Of a stretch of 37,221 bases of DNA, positions 23,919 to 32,386 are shown piece after piece. Under the pieces are notes generated by a model that was not told the origin of the DNA, made no database searches, and saw only the letters and a list, made by a program, of their open reading frames with translations. The position numbers were made by a program, and so were the translations under genes. This stretch comes from an uncultured Alphaproteobacteria bacterium (GTDB lineage: Bacteria; Pseudomonadota; Alphaproteobacteria; Rhodobacterales; Rhodobacteraceae): contig CACBRT010000010.1 in NCBI GenBank assembly GCA_902541695.1, positions 1 to 37,221 of the forward strand. Direction: 5' to 3'. Within the stretch, counting starts at the first letter, position 1. Each line of letters opens with the position of its first letter.

Positions 23919-24716
23919 ATGCGTGTTTTCTTATTCAATCTGGTAACAAGTAATATTCTATTTTGGTTGTCACTTTATAGTTGGAAAATTATTTACAATT
24001 TTTCTGATTTTGCAATACTTACACTTTTCCCATTATTTATATTTATTTCTTGGGGTTCTTTTTGGTATAATTCAAAAACTTTTTTAGCCAGAAGAGCAGT
24101 TGTTGTGAAACCTGATTCAAAATTCTTTCCATGGTTAAGGGGAAGAATAAGAGCAATTTTAATAGCATTTTTTGTTTCAACTTTTTCTATAACTATTCTT
24201 GCCTGGCAGGCTTTAACATTAGATTTAAAATCATTTTATGTATTAGTTCTTCAGTCACTTTTTGTAAGTGTTTTTCTACAGATTGTTATTAAGATATTTA
24301 CAAATCATTTTTACAGGCCATTTCCAGAAAAACTTGGAATTTTAATACTGATAATTTTTTCTATTGTTATTTTTTTCCCTATATTGTCTTGGGTTACATT
24401 TAATTTTGTAGATTATCCTTCTGAATTTCAGTATTTAAAATTTAAAGAAATAATACTGTTTTATACTGAACAAAATCTACCAGCTAGGAGAGGTTCAATT
24501 TCAGAAATATTAGCCATTTTTTATTCGATTGATGCAGTTTTACTTTGGTTAATAGCTCAGAATTCTAGTTCATGGTGGGCATGGTGGGCGCCTTATGCTT
24601 TTAGTATCAAAGCTGGTTTAATTACGCTTGTATTTGCGCAAAGTATTGCAATTTTAAATATCTTTATTCTGAAATATATAGAAAATTTTTCAGATTTTAC
24701 GCAAAAGGATAGTTAA
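23919..24716 (+). CDS. Multi-span inner membrane protein of unknown function
   Basis: A 265-aa very hydrophobic protein with about six predicted membrane segments (near residues 5-25, 32-48, 75-97, 103-125, 138-160 and 225-250) and a short Trp-rich stretch (SSSWWAWWAPYAF) before the last span. No family recognised. The next gene starts one base after its stop with a TTG codon, so the pair is translationally coupled. Together they make up the whole coding content between tRNA-Thr cores 1 and 2. Confidence 0.68.
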   Translation: MRVFLFNLVTSNILFWLSLYSWKIIYNFSDFAILTLFPLFIFISWGSFWYNSKTFLARRAVVVKPDSKFFPWLRGRIRAILIAFFVSTFSITILAWQALTLDLKSFYVLVLQSLFVSVFLQIVIKIFTNHFYRPFPEKLGILILIIFSIVIFFPILSWVTFNFVDYPSEFQYLKFKEIILFYTEQNLPARRGSISEILAIFYSIDAVLLWLIAQNSSSWWAWWAPYAFSIKAGLITLVFAQSIAILNIFILKYIENFSDFTQKDS

Positions 24717-24717
24717 A

Positions 24718-25872
24718 TTGTCTAAATCACCAAAATATACAGGAGGCCCAATAGTAAAGACAGGACCTACTTCTGGTAGAAATCGATCGAGAACTCAAGA
24801 TGGAAAATGGAAAAGAAAAAGGAGTGATACTGGGGTAGATAGAACCAAAAATAATCTTGAAAATAAATATAAAAGAAAAACTGCTTCAAATTTTTTTTGG
24901 GGTACAATTATAATTTTGTTGGTAATAAGTATAGGTGGAAATTTTAAAAACCTATTAAAAACCTCAAAAACATTAATTAAAAATGATGAACTACAGGAAT
25001 TTTCAAATTTTAAAGAAGTTCCAGTAGAGAATGAAATAAAATTAACTAGGTTGGAGGATATCATTAAAGAAGCGGCTAAAAAAGCTAGTGATGAATTATT
25101 CTTACAACTTGATAAGTCAATGGATAAAGTTTATGCCCCTGTATATTCTGCAATTCCCCATTATGCATCTTTTCACTATTCTGTTTTAGGAGAGTATACT
25201 GAACTCTCAGCGGTTTTACTTGAGAAATCAAGCAGTGCCATTGAACAAAAATTATTTTCTGGATTTAATCAAAGATTTAAAGAGCATATTTTACCTTTAG
25301 AATTAATTTTTATTCAGGAATTTAATAAAAACCTTCGTTCATCTGTTCAACAAGAAATTATAAAGCTAAATCCTGATTTACCTCTTGGTAAAATCTCTAA
25401 GTCAATTTTAACTGATACTTCCGATAGAGTGAAAAAATTTAAGACAATTACATCTGCAGTGAGCTTAACAGTTGCAAGTGGTGCTTTAAAAACATTAACC
25501 CAAGTATTAGCAAAAAAAATTGCAGCTAAGGTAGCAGTCAAAGTCACTTCAAAAGGAGTAGTAAAGGGTGGTGGAATATTAGCAGGTATTGGGGTTGGAA
25601 CAGCTGCATGTGCTCCTGCAGGTCCTTTTGCGCCATTATGCGGAATTGCTGGGGGAGTTGTTGCTTGGATAGGAACAGATGCAGTTATTATAAATATAGA
25701 TGAGTATTTTAATAGAGAGGATTTCGAAAAAGATTTGGTACTCCTTATCAACGAAGATAAAAAAACTCGTTTAAATTTAATAAAAAACGCCATAATCAAA
25801 AAAACTAAAGAAATTGAAAAGTTAGCGGAAGAGTTGCCTGAAAGTTTTAGATTAAAAGATTTAACTAAATAG
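24718..25872 (+). CDS. Membrane protein with basic N-terminus and Gly/Ala-rich hydrophobic hairpin
   Basis: A 384-aa protein. The first 55 residues are strongly basic and polar (cytoplasmic), followed by one membrane segment (about 58-76, FFWGTIIILLVISIGG), a long helical domain (about 100-260), and a glycine/alanine-rich hydrophobic stretch (about 275-325) that may insert as a hairpin. The TTG start at 24718 is supported by AAGGA about 8 nt upstream and by adjacency to the previous stop; no nearby ATG fits. Function unknown. The coupled gene pair flanked by att cores looks like cargo. Confidence 0.65.
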   Translation: MSKSPKYTGGPIVKTGPTSGRNRSRTQDGKWKRKRSDTGVDRTKNNLENKYKRKTASNFFWGTIIILLVISIGGNFKNLLKTSKTLIKNDELQEFSNFKEVPVENEIKLTRLEDIIKEAAKKASDELFLQLDKSMDKVYAPVYSAIPHYASFHYSVLGEYTELSAVLLEKSSSAIEQKLFSGFNQRFKEHILPLELIFIQEFNKNLRSSVQQEIIKLNPDLPLGKISKSILTDTSDRVKKFKTITSAVSLTVASGALKTLTQVLAKKIAAKVAVKVTSKGVVKGGGILAGIGVGTAACAPAGPFAPLCGIAGGVVAWIGTDAVIINIDEYFNREDFEKDLVLLINEDKKTRLNLIKNAIIKKTKEIEKLAEELPESFRLKDLTK

Positions 25873-26003
25873 CACTTTAGAATAAGGACTGTTATGCCAC
25901 CTGATTTCAAAAATGACCCCCAAGCATTTGAGAGCATTTAGTAACAACTATAAGATAAGGCTTACATTTAAGGCTGTTATGGTCACTTGACCATTATTGC
26001 AAG

Positions 26004-26066
26004 TAGCTAAGTGACAACTGATTTGTAATCAGTGGGTCGGGAGTTCGAGTCTCTCTGGAGGCACCA
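26004..26066 (+). repeat. tRNA-Thr(TGT) 3' half with CCA, attachment core 2 (left end of 10.2-kb element)
   Basis: Contains an intact anticodon arm ACTGA-TTTGTAA-TCAGT (anticodon TGT), T-arm GGGAG-TTCGAGT-CTCTC and acceptor 3' strand TGGAGGC followed by ACCA. Upstream TAGCTAAGTGACA resembles a D-arm with about five bases deleted, and no GCCTCCA-like 5' acceptor strand exists, so this cannot be a working tRNA. It is the most complete of the three cores, consistent with the tRNA-proximal end of the island to its right. The palindrome GGTCACTTGACC lies just upstream (25981). Confidence 0.82.
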
Positions 26067-26110
26067 CTATATAAGGGACTTTGAAAGATAGGTTTAATTT
26101 AATAACTCTT

Positions 26111-26131
26111 GTGGGTTCCAAATGGGTTCCA
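26111..26131 (+). repeat. Arm-type repeats (T/A)GGGTTCCA, left end of the 10.2-kb element
   Basis: GTGGGTTCCA (26111-26120) and ATGGGTTCCA (26122-26131) at 11-bp period, followed by an A run. The same doublet, same orientation and same period occurs at 36051-36071 beside the integrase. A shared doublet at both ends marks the pair of ends used by this integrase. Confidence 0.7.
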
Positions 26132-26149
26132 AAAAAATATTATTTTCGA

Positions 26150-26317
26150 CTACCAAAAGTTTTGAGTGCTTTGACAAACTGAGCATTTATAGTAGGGGCC
26201 TCTAGCACCTCTAATAAAAATTGTTCTGGAATTACAGTTATCTTTTATACAGCTGGGATTTTCAGGTTTTGTAATAAAAGATGAATCTTTTTTAATTATT
26301 TTTTTATTTGCCTTCAT
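26150..26317 (-). CDS. Small zinc-ribbon protein (55 aa)
   Basis: A 55-aa frame starting MKANKKIIKKDS and containing C23-x4-C28 and C45-x2-C48 around IFIRGARGPYYKCS. This resembles the C4 zinc ribbon at the end of topoisomerase I (R.GR.GPF..C pattern). Its ATG overlaps the stop of the upstream gene (26304-27110) by 14 nt, so translation is probably coupled. Its stop lies 19 bp from the arm repeats at the left end of the island, making it the outermost gene. It may bind DNA; an excision or regulatory role is possible but not shown. Confidence 0.6.
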   Translation of the reverse strand: MKANKKIIKKDSSFITKPENPSCIKDNCNSRTIFIRGARGPYYKCSVCQSTQNFW

Positions 26318-27110
26318 TTGCCCTAATTTTTCTAAATTCTTTTATTATTTCTGGTTCTTCTGAACGGGTCCTGATTAAGCATACTTGGCCACATCGAATT
26401 GTTTGAAAAAACATACCTGTTTTCCAATTATATATCTTAACTATAAATTCAGGTGGAAGTAACCACTCCCCATCTCTTTTACCTATAAAGTTTGGCTTAT
26501 TACCTTCTAAATTTGAACTGTACCAATTATCACTGCAAATCCAATCGTCAAAGGATTTTATTGTACAATTTTTAATTTCTGACAGTAAAGTTTCCTTACC
26601 CTTATCGGGAATTATTTTTTCAACTTCTAAAAATGCTTTATTTAACTCTGGATTATTTTTTTTATTATAAAGCTTTAAAATTTTTTTACATTTTTTTTCT
26701 TCTGCAGATTTTAAGTTTGAATTTGTGTGCAGAGAACAATCCAAAAATTGAGACCTTAATTCTTCTTCAGAGGGTTTAAAAAAAGAGGAAAAATAATCCC
26801 ACACTATTTCATTTATATCTTTAATTCTCTTTTTTTCCAATGGTGCTATTGGAGATACAATTTTCTGAACTACTCTTTGATTAGAAATATCTAAAGTAAA
26901 CTCTATAATATTTATCTTTCTTATCCAGCCAGTTTCTAAATCCAGATTTTCTTCAAAATATAAACGCTGGTTCTTTTCATCACTAAATAAATTCCATTCC
27001 CATATAATCCAAATTATAATCCCTAGGATACTTAATACTGATAATAAAAGGGTGATAAGACCAAAAAATAAGTCAAAACTATCCATAGTTTCATCTTTGT
27101 ATTTATTCAT
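26304..27110 (-). CDS. Membrane-anchored protein of unknown function (268 aa)
   Basis: A 268-aa protein with one N-terminal membrane segment (about 11-37, LFFGLITLLLSVLSILGIIIWIIW) and a soluble domain with about eight cysteines in pairs (DCSLHT...KKCKK, NCTIKSFDDWICSD, RCGQVC). The cysteine pairs suggest disulphides if the domain faces the periplasm, and the basic/acidic balance around the anchor allows that topology. No family recognised. It is followed by the overlapping zinc-ribbon gene and preceded at 69 bp by another anchored protein on the same strand: a three-gene leftward unit of island cargo. Confidence 0.62.
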   Translation of the reverse strand: MNKYKDETMDSFDLFFGLITLLLSVLSILGIIIWIIWEWNLFSDEKNQRLYFEENLDLETGWIRKINIIEFTLDISNQRVVQKIVSPIAPLEKKRIKDINEIVWDYFSSFFKPSEEELRSQFLDCSLHTNSNLKSAEEKKCKKILKLYNKKNNPELNKAFLEVEKIIPDKGKETLLSEIKNCTIKSFDDWICSDNWYSSNLEGNKPNFIGKRDGEWLLPPEFIVKIYNWKTGMFFQTIRCGQVCLIRTRSEEPEIIKEFRKIRANEGK

Positions 27111-27179
27111 GTATACCCATCACTGTTATAATCTTTTTTTAAGACTGTTATTTTTTCATCAATTTATAAAGTGGCATAT

Positions 27180-27761
27180 TTAAATTTTATTTCCTTCCAA
27201 AAATAATTTTCTTACACTATCTAATTCAGAATTATATTCTGTAACTGAAATTTGTTCACATTGACGTATTGACTGGTCTTCAAGTTGGGTTCCAACATAC
27301 TTTTTAAATTCTCGTTGTAAATTTTTTCTATTATAAGAAATAACTTCTTTACCATTTTCCAATTCTTTTTCTGTGATGTAATAATCTCGCGTTATTTTTA
27401 CATCTTTGGGCTGCCATTCAAACCCATAACTTTCTTTCCAATCACTAAAATTATCGCTAGCTATTACCGATTTTGGGATAAGTTCAACTAATTTCAAAAT
27501 TTCTTTACTTTTTCTTGTGCCCCTAAATGAAATGATTTTCTCTTGGTGATATTTTGAGAGATCAACAATGTTAGGACCACATTTAATAGCAATTAAAATA
27601 ATAAGTTCATTATTCCAGGTTTTATATTTATCATAAGCAAAAAAACCACCAATTAGCAGTAATGTAGATACAAAACCGATTATTCCAAGACGTATAACCC
27701 AACGTAGTATCCATCTTATTGTATCTATTATCAGATTATCTGGTATTTCTTTTTTTGACAT
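27180..27761 (-). CDS. Membrane-anchored protein of unknown function (193 aa)
   Basis: A 193-aa protein with one membrane segment (about 20-46, WVIRLGIIGFVSTLLLIGGFFAY) and a soluble C-terminal domain rich in charged residues with two cysteines (KCGPN, QCEQI). No family recognised. It is the first gene of the leftward cargo unit. The 96-bp gap to the rightward unit at 27858 should hold divergent promoters. Confidence 0.62.
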   Translation of the reverse strand: MSKKEIPDNLIIDTIRWILRWVIRLGIIGFVSTLLLIGGFFAYDKYKTWNNELIILIAIKCGPNIVDLSKYHQEKIISFRGTRKSKEILKLVELIPKSVIASDNFSDWKESYGFEWQPKDVKITRDYYITEKELENGKEVISYNRKNLQREFKKYVGTQLEDQSIRQCEQISVTEYNSELDSVRKLFLEGNKI

Positions 27762-27857
27762 TTTTCTTTAACGATAAATCTTTTTAAAAAATTAGGTATC
27801 ATTATTTTTGATGACTAGAAACTTTTAATTTTTTCATTTTTAGTGCAAACTTTAAAT

Positions 27858-28895
27858 ATGTCTAATGCATTAGTTACTATTTTTTTATTTCTAAATTTAT
27901 CTCTGAATGTTTTATTTGCATCTGAAAAAGACTATGGGAAGCTCACAGAAATATCTCTTCAGGAAGGGTTAACCAAATTTCAAAAAGAAGCAGTTAGTAG
28001 TAGTGGCTTCATAGAAAATTTGAAGGCTCATACAGATAAGTCTTTTGCTCCTTACAATTTTAAGTTTCGATCAGCCTCAGTTGATTTAAATAATGATGGT
28101 TTTGATGAAGTTTTTGTTTCAGTTCAAAATTTAGGGTGGTGTGGTTCTGGTGGTTGTAGCATTGATATTCTAATTAATGATTTAGAGTGGATCGAAGCAG
28201 GGACATTTAGACCTGAATACTTATACGTATCAGATCAAACAAAATATGGATTAAGAGTAATTTATTATGAAACCAACTGTCGTTCGGATATTGATGAAAC
28301 GATCTGTGACCTTTACAGGATGGAACCTTCTAGTTCCAATTCTTATGTGGGTGGACAAACTTTTTTAGTCGCAAAAGATAATAATGCAATCTTTCAATAT
28401 GGAAATCTTACTGAAATTATCCTTGAAAATGGTCTTGATAAAAAACAAGCAAGAGAGGTGGCAATTGGCTTAGAGGAACAGCTAACAGAGTTATTTAATT
28501 ATTGGCTTACAGAAAGCCATTTTATCAACGGATCAGGTCCAAATATAGATTTTAAAGTTGATTTTTCTGCAGCATCTGTTGATCTGGATAATGATAATAA
28601 TGACGATTTACTTGTAAGAGTAGAGCATTCACTTGTATGTGGGGTAGGTGATTGTGATAAGATCGATATACTACTGAGTGGTGATATTACTGGGATTAAA
28701 GCGGGTATTCTAGGTGGAAGTAAGCATTATGTATCTGATAAAACAAAGCATGGTTTGAGATACCTTTTCTTTGAAATGGATTGCCATACCAATATTGATG
28801 ATGAAGATATTTGTGACTTTTATATGCTAGAACCAACAAGTTCTGAAAAATACTCGGGAGCTATCTTAGTCCAGAAAGGAAGAAAAGTTGAATAA
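27858..28895 (+). CDS. Exported protein with tandem duplicated DxNxDG-type domain
   Basis: A 345-aa protein from the ATG at 27858, which gives a clean signal peptide (MSNALVTIFLFLNLSLNVLFA); the GTG 15 bp upstream is possible but adds nothing. The mature protein is one domain repeated twice (about 30-165 and 185-340). Each copy has SVDL(N/D)NDG or DNDNNDD (a calcium-loop-like motif as in FG-GAP/EF-hand repeats), a C-x-G-x-G/D-C turn, YVSD(Q/K)TK.GLR, a C.(S/T)(D/N)ID(E/D) segment and a closing MEP(S/T)SS or LEPTSS. The unit may bind calcium in the periplasm. The downstream YwqK-like gene overlaps its stop by 8 nt. Confidence 0.7.
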   Translation: MSNALVTIFLFLNLSLNVLFASEKDYGKLTEISLQEGLTKFQKEAVSSSGFIENLKAHTDKSFAPYNFKFRSASVDLNNDGFDEVFVSVQNLGWCGSGGCSIDILINDLEWIEAGTFRPEYLYVSDQTKYGLRVIYYETNCRSDIDETICDLYRMEPSSSNSYVGGQTFLVAKDNNAIFQYGNLTEIILENGLDKKQAREVAIGLEEQLTELFNYWLTESHFINGSGPNIDFKVDFSAASVDLDNDNNDDLLVRVEHSLVCGVGDCDKIDILLSGDITGIKAGILGGSKHYVSDKTKHGLRYLFFEMDCHTNIDDEDICDFYMLEPTSSEKYSGAILVQKGRKVE

Positions 28896-29436
28896 AATTA
28901 TGAACCAGCTCAAAGATGGCGAAAAGCATGGGTATTGGGAAGAGTGCCATGAGGACGGTTCTCTATCTAGTAAAGGAAACTATATAGATGGAATACCAGA
29001 TGGACTTGCCGAAACTTTTTATTCCAATGGTCAATTAAAAAACAGATGCCATTTTAAAAATGGTAAGATTGATGGGTTATATGAAGAATACTTTGAAGAT
29101 GGTCAGTTAAAGAAAAAAATATACATGAAGAATGACAAGTTTGATGGATCAAGCGAAACTTATTTTCCTAATGGAAATTTATGGCAATCCTCCAATCATA
29201 AAGATGAAAAAATGCATGGTCTTCAGATTGAAAATTATGAAGACGGTTCATTGAAATTTAGACATAACTATGTTGATGGTGAATTTGAAGGATTACAAGA
29301 TGCTTATTACCAAAACGGACAATTATGGTTTAAATTTAATGTATATAATGGGAAAAAGCACGGTACACTAGAAAAATATAATGAAGATGGATCAGTTATT
29401 AAAATTGAAAAGTATGAGAATGGTGTTTTGGTTTAA
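28888..29436 (+). CDS. MORN_2-repeat protein, YwqK-like
   Basis: A 182-aa protein made entirely of about seven MORN_2/YwqK repeats (YF.NGQLK....Y.NGK..G.YEEY pattern), for example FYSNGQLKNRCHFKNGKIDG and YFEDGQLKKKIYMKNDKFDG. The TTG start at 28888 is preferred because AAGGAAG sits 5-6 nt upstream; the ATG at 28900 would be 17 nt away. The TTG overlaps the previous stop, so translation is coupled. YwqK-like proteins are called antitoxins in some databases because of the ywqJK pair, but no toxin homologue is next to it here, so I would not assume that role. Binding scaffold likely. Confidence 0.82.
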   Translation: MNKIMNQLKDGEKHGYWEECHEDGSLSSKGNYIDGIPDGLAETFYSNGQLKNRCHFKNGKIDGLYEEYFEDGQLKKKIYMKNDKFDGSSETYFPNGNLWQSSNHKDEKMHGLQIENYEDGSLKFRHNYVDGEFEGLQDAYYQNGQLWFKFNVYNGKKHGTLEKYNEDGSVIKIEKYENGVLV

Positions 29437-31771
29437 ACAAAGTTATAAAAATATTTATGTCAGAATTTATACAATTTTTTTGATTGTTATTATTTCTTTT
29501 TCATTCCTATCAAAGGAAGCATTTGCAAATATGGTAGGATATGACTGTAGGTATGGAACTCCAAATGTAGATAATTCTTATAAAAGATTTTATTATTGGC
29601 AACTTTTTATGAGTAAGGATAAAAAAAAGGCTACGATCAAAAACTCTGAAATAGAATTTATTCAAGAGGGAAGAGATAAAAAATATATCTATTTATCTTC
29701 AAAAGATAAGACTAATTGGATTAGAGTAAATCATTCAGATTGTGAATCCAATTCTATTTACGAGTATCTTTATAATGATTATCTTTATAAACTTTATAAA
29801 TATGATGAAAAAAAATCTAAATTCTCTAGGATAGGTACACTTAAAAATAAAGATGGGCTTTGTGCTTTTGTTTTCTTAAGAACCAATCTATACGACACAG
29901 AAAATACCAACGCAAATCATCCTGCTAGTTGTAAAGTAAAAAATTATGATCAATTAGCAAACAAGTATTATATTAGAGAAGGAAGTGGTAAGTATAAGCA
30001 GTATATTAAAAGATCAGAATCTAAATATAAAAAAAATGATATAAAAGAATTAAGTATTTTCAATAAAACATTTAATGAGTTAACTATAAAAGATAGAAAG
30101 TCTATTCAGTCATTCTTAACTTCAAAAAAATTGTATTCAAATAAAATTGACGGAATATTTGGACCAAAAACAGAGAATGCAATTAAAAAGTATGCTAAAT
30201 CTTTAGGAATTGAAGTTAGTTTGGAATCTAAGAAAAAATTCCAAGAATTATTAAAAAACATAATTATAATTTCAAAACAAACTAATAATAAAAAGATAGA
30301 AATTTCTAAGCCAATTTTAATTCCAAAATCTAAAATTTATTCTTGTTCTGCAAAAGACGGTACATCAAAGTTACTTAATTTATCTTATATTGATAATGAA
30401 ATTTTGGGTTTTATTACTGACCAGCCAAATGAAAAAAAACAAAAAAAAGGTTATATTCTTCAAAAAAATGGTCAAGTGTACATTGGCCAGAAAAAAGATA
30501 CTACAGAATTTTTAAGGTTTGAAGCTCCTAATAAACTAGAATTAATGTCTTCATCTTCAAGTTGGGATGGTGATTGTATGACTAACCCTATTTCAATAGC
30601 TAATAAAATAGAAAAAGATAAATCTCCTGTTCCAAAAAAAGAGAAAAAAATTAATGATATAAAAACTTTAGTTCCAATAATAGAGAGCTACAATTGTTAT
30701 CCCGAAAACTCCAATGATAATGTTCATACAACTTCTAGACTCTTAGTTATATCATCTCTTGGAAATAAATATTTAGGATTTGTAACAGGTCGTTCTGTTG
30801 CAGATGGAAAAATAGATAAAGTTGGTTATCTCCTTAATAAAGATGGTAATGTTTTTATTGGAAGAAAAAGGAATAGCACAGATATTCTTAAATTTGGATC
30901 ATCTATACTTAAAATGAAGTCATTCAACGAAGTTTGGAATGGGTTTTGTAAAAAAAGTTTAGGTCCAGTCGCAGTATCTACAAAAGAAATTTATCTTGAA
31001 TTATTCAATAAAAAGGAAATTAAATGGGAAAAGCAATTTACCTTAAATACGGCATCTAAAGAAAAAAAATGTAGTATTAAAAAACTTAATAATTGTAGTT
31101 CTGATCAGCTTTGTAATATAGCTACTTTGGGAAATGAGTGGGATATGTCATTTATTGAATTCGTTGATGAAGCAAAGAAAAGAGGGTTAACTTGTGGAAC
31201 TAAAACATATGATAGTAATAAAATGAGTGCCGTGTTTAAGACTTTATCCTTTAATCAAAGGAGGCATGTACAAGCTGCACTAAAAAATCTCGGTTTTTAT
31301 AAAAAATCAATTGATGGCATATGGGGAACTGGAACAAATGAAGCAATAAAACAATATGTATTAAAAAATGATCTATACAGTTTAACAAATAATACTAATG
31401 GATCGAAAAAAATATTTTCTGTTTTAAGAGATGACTTTGAATATGTTCCCCCAAAAGTTAAAAATGCCAACTCATCTAATCAAAGCTCTGGTTATAGAAA
31501 ATTAGTAGCTAACCCAATGTATAGTTTCGAGGATACTGTATCTATTTGTAAGCCTGAGGCTAGTTATGCAGAAAGTCAGGCAAAAAGAAATATTTTTAGT
31601 TCAAGAGGTTGTGTTGGTGCTAATTATTTTCTCAATCAAAATTGCTATAATAGTAGTGAAACAATTATGAGAAGTATTGGAAATAATTTAACAGCTATAA
31701 GTGCTGGTAGGCAAGCATATTCTATTGCTCTAAGGAGCTGTCTTGCAAGATTTGGGTGGCGTTTGAATTAA
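29414..31771 (+). CDS. Exported protein with two peptidoglycan-binding domains
   Basis: About 785 aa from the ATG at 29414 (a longer frame opens at 29381). A signal peptide (YTIFLIVIISFSFLSKEAFA) supports a start near here. Two PG_binding_1 domains are visible: FNELTIKDRKSIQSFLTSKK with DGIFGPKTENAIKKY, and LSFNQRRHVQAALKNLGFYK with DGIWGTGTNEAIKQY. Between them lie two copies of a beta-rich Cys domain (Y.C, LGF.T, KKGYIL..NGQVYIG.K, W.G.C), near residues 310-400 and 420-515. The C-terminus is cysteine-rich. It probably attaches to the cell wall. The start lies inside the end of the YwqK-like gene in another frame. Confidence 0.78.
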   Translation: MRMVFWFKQSYKNIYVRIYTIFLIVIISFSFLSKEAFANMVGYDCRYGTPNVDNSYKRFYYWQLFMSKDKKKATIKNSEIEFIQEGRDKKYIYLSSKDKTNWIRVNHSDCESNSIYEYLYNDYLYKLYKYDEKKSKFSRIGTLKNKDGLCAFVFLRTNLYDTENTNANHPASCKVKNYDQLANKYYIREGSGKYKQYIKRSESKYKKNDIKELSIFNKTFNELTIKDRKSIQSFLTSKKLYSNKIDGIFGPKTENAIKKYAKSLGIEVSLESKKKFQELLKNIIIISKQTNNKKIEISKPILIPKSKIYSCSAKDGTSKLLNLSYIDNEILGFITDQPNEKKQKKGYILQKNGQVYIGQKKDTTEFLRFEAPNKLELMSSSSSWDGDCMTNPISIANKIEKDKSPVPKKEKKINDIKTLVPIIESYNCYPENSNDNVHTTSRLLVISSLGNKYLGFVTGRSVADGKIDKVGYLLNKDGNVFIGRKRNSTDILKFGSSILKMKSFNEVWNGFCKKSLGPVAVSTKEIYLELFNKKEIKWEKQFTLNTASKEKKCSIKKLNNCSSDQLCNIATLGNEWDMSFIEFVDEAKKRGLTCGTKTYDSNKMSAVFKTLSFNQRRHVQAALKNLGFYKKSIDGIWGTGTNEAIKQYVLKNDLYSLTNNTNGSKKIFSVLRDDFEYVPPKVKNANSSNQSSGYRKLVANPMYSFEDTVSICKPEASYAESQAKRNIFSSRGCVGANYFLNQNCYNSSETIMRSIGNNLTAISAGRQAYSIALRSCLARFGWRLN

Positions 31772-31803
31772 TTAAAAAAAAAAATCTCATTCATTACACT
31801 TTT

Positions 31804-32145
31804 TTAATCCTCTGGCATTAGCCCGGCATTTATAAGTGCTTTTTCAATACGTTTTATTTCAGAACGAAGACTTCGACTTACAGCAGCAATTTGCCGTTGT
31901 ATGGCTAGCTTATCCTTGGTCATACGACCATGTTTGAGATTAGTTTCAGATATACGTTTTAAGCCTTCAGGAGTCCTTGCACCCGTCGAGAGTCCCCCAT
32001 GTAAGCCACAGCGTCCATTGTGTTTGTAGGCCGGTCTTTGGCACGCTGTGCCTCTTCTTGTTTTTGCAAGACATCTTTGCCCTGGCCAGTTAGGTCCAAA
32101 ACGAGTTTCAAAACCATAAGTTTTACAACCTTTTACTATCATCAC
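31804..32145 (-). CDS. HGGxSTG-motif small protein, prophage/satellite type
   Basis: A 113-aa protein with RCLAKTRRGTACQRPAYKHNGRC, then HGGLSTGARTPEGLKRI and LKHGRMT. This is the HGGxSTG family, common in alphaproteobacterial prophages and islands. Four cysteine/histidine positions (C..., C, C-x2-H-GG) probably bind zinc. The C-terminal 45 residues are helical and charged. Function unknown, but its occurrence is a good marker of a mobile element. It is on the same strand as the replication genes, separated from them by the 315-bp iteron-like region. Confidence 0.82.
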   Translation of the reverse strand: MMIVKGCKTYGFETRFGPNWPGQRCLAKTRRGTACQRPAYKHNGRCGLHGGLSTGARTPEGLKRISETNLKHGRMTKDKLAIQRQIAAVSRSLRSEIKRIEKALINAGLMPED

Positions 32146-32386
32146 AATCTACCCTTTCACATGGTGTTATAAAAAAACAAATTATTAAGTACTGTCTGAG
32201 AGATGGCAGTATGTTTAAAAATTTAGTAGGATCTAAGGTTTTCATAATTTTGGCCCACCGTTTGTCTTAAACATGGTATAAGATTGTACTTCGAGAAATA
32301 TTAAAAAGGGGGGTGTCAGGATTATAAGAAACCCTGATCCTTTTTTTATGATACTCTTTAGGGTACCTATAGTATTTCCACTGAAC

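Noticed and set aside
24795-25064. 89-aa minus-strand frame
   Set aside because: Antisense shadow of the basic N-terminal region of the 384-aa gene; rich in Phe/Leu/Ser, as expected from antisense of Lys/Glu-rich coding.
25347-25937. 196-aa minus-strand frame
   Set aside because: It lies opposite the well-supported 384-aa gene (24718-25872) and reads low-complexity antisense sequence without a start signal.
25991-26066. A working tRNA-Thr gene
   Set aside because: The anticodon and T arms fold, but the D-arm is deleted and no 5' strand pairs with the acceptor TGGAGGC.
28888-29436. Toxin-antitoxin system based on the YwqK-like label
   Set aside because: MORN_2 repeats alone do not define an antitoxin, and neither neighbour resembles a toxin of the YwqJ deaminase type.
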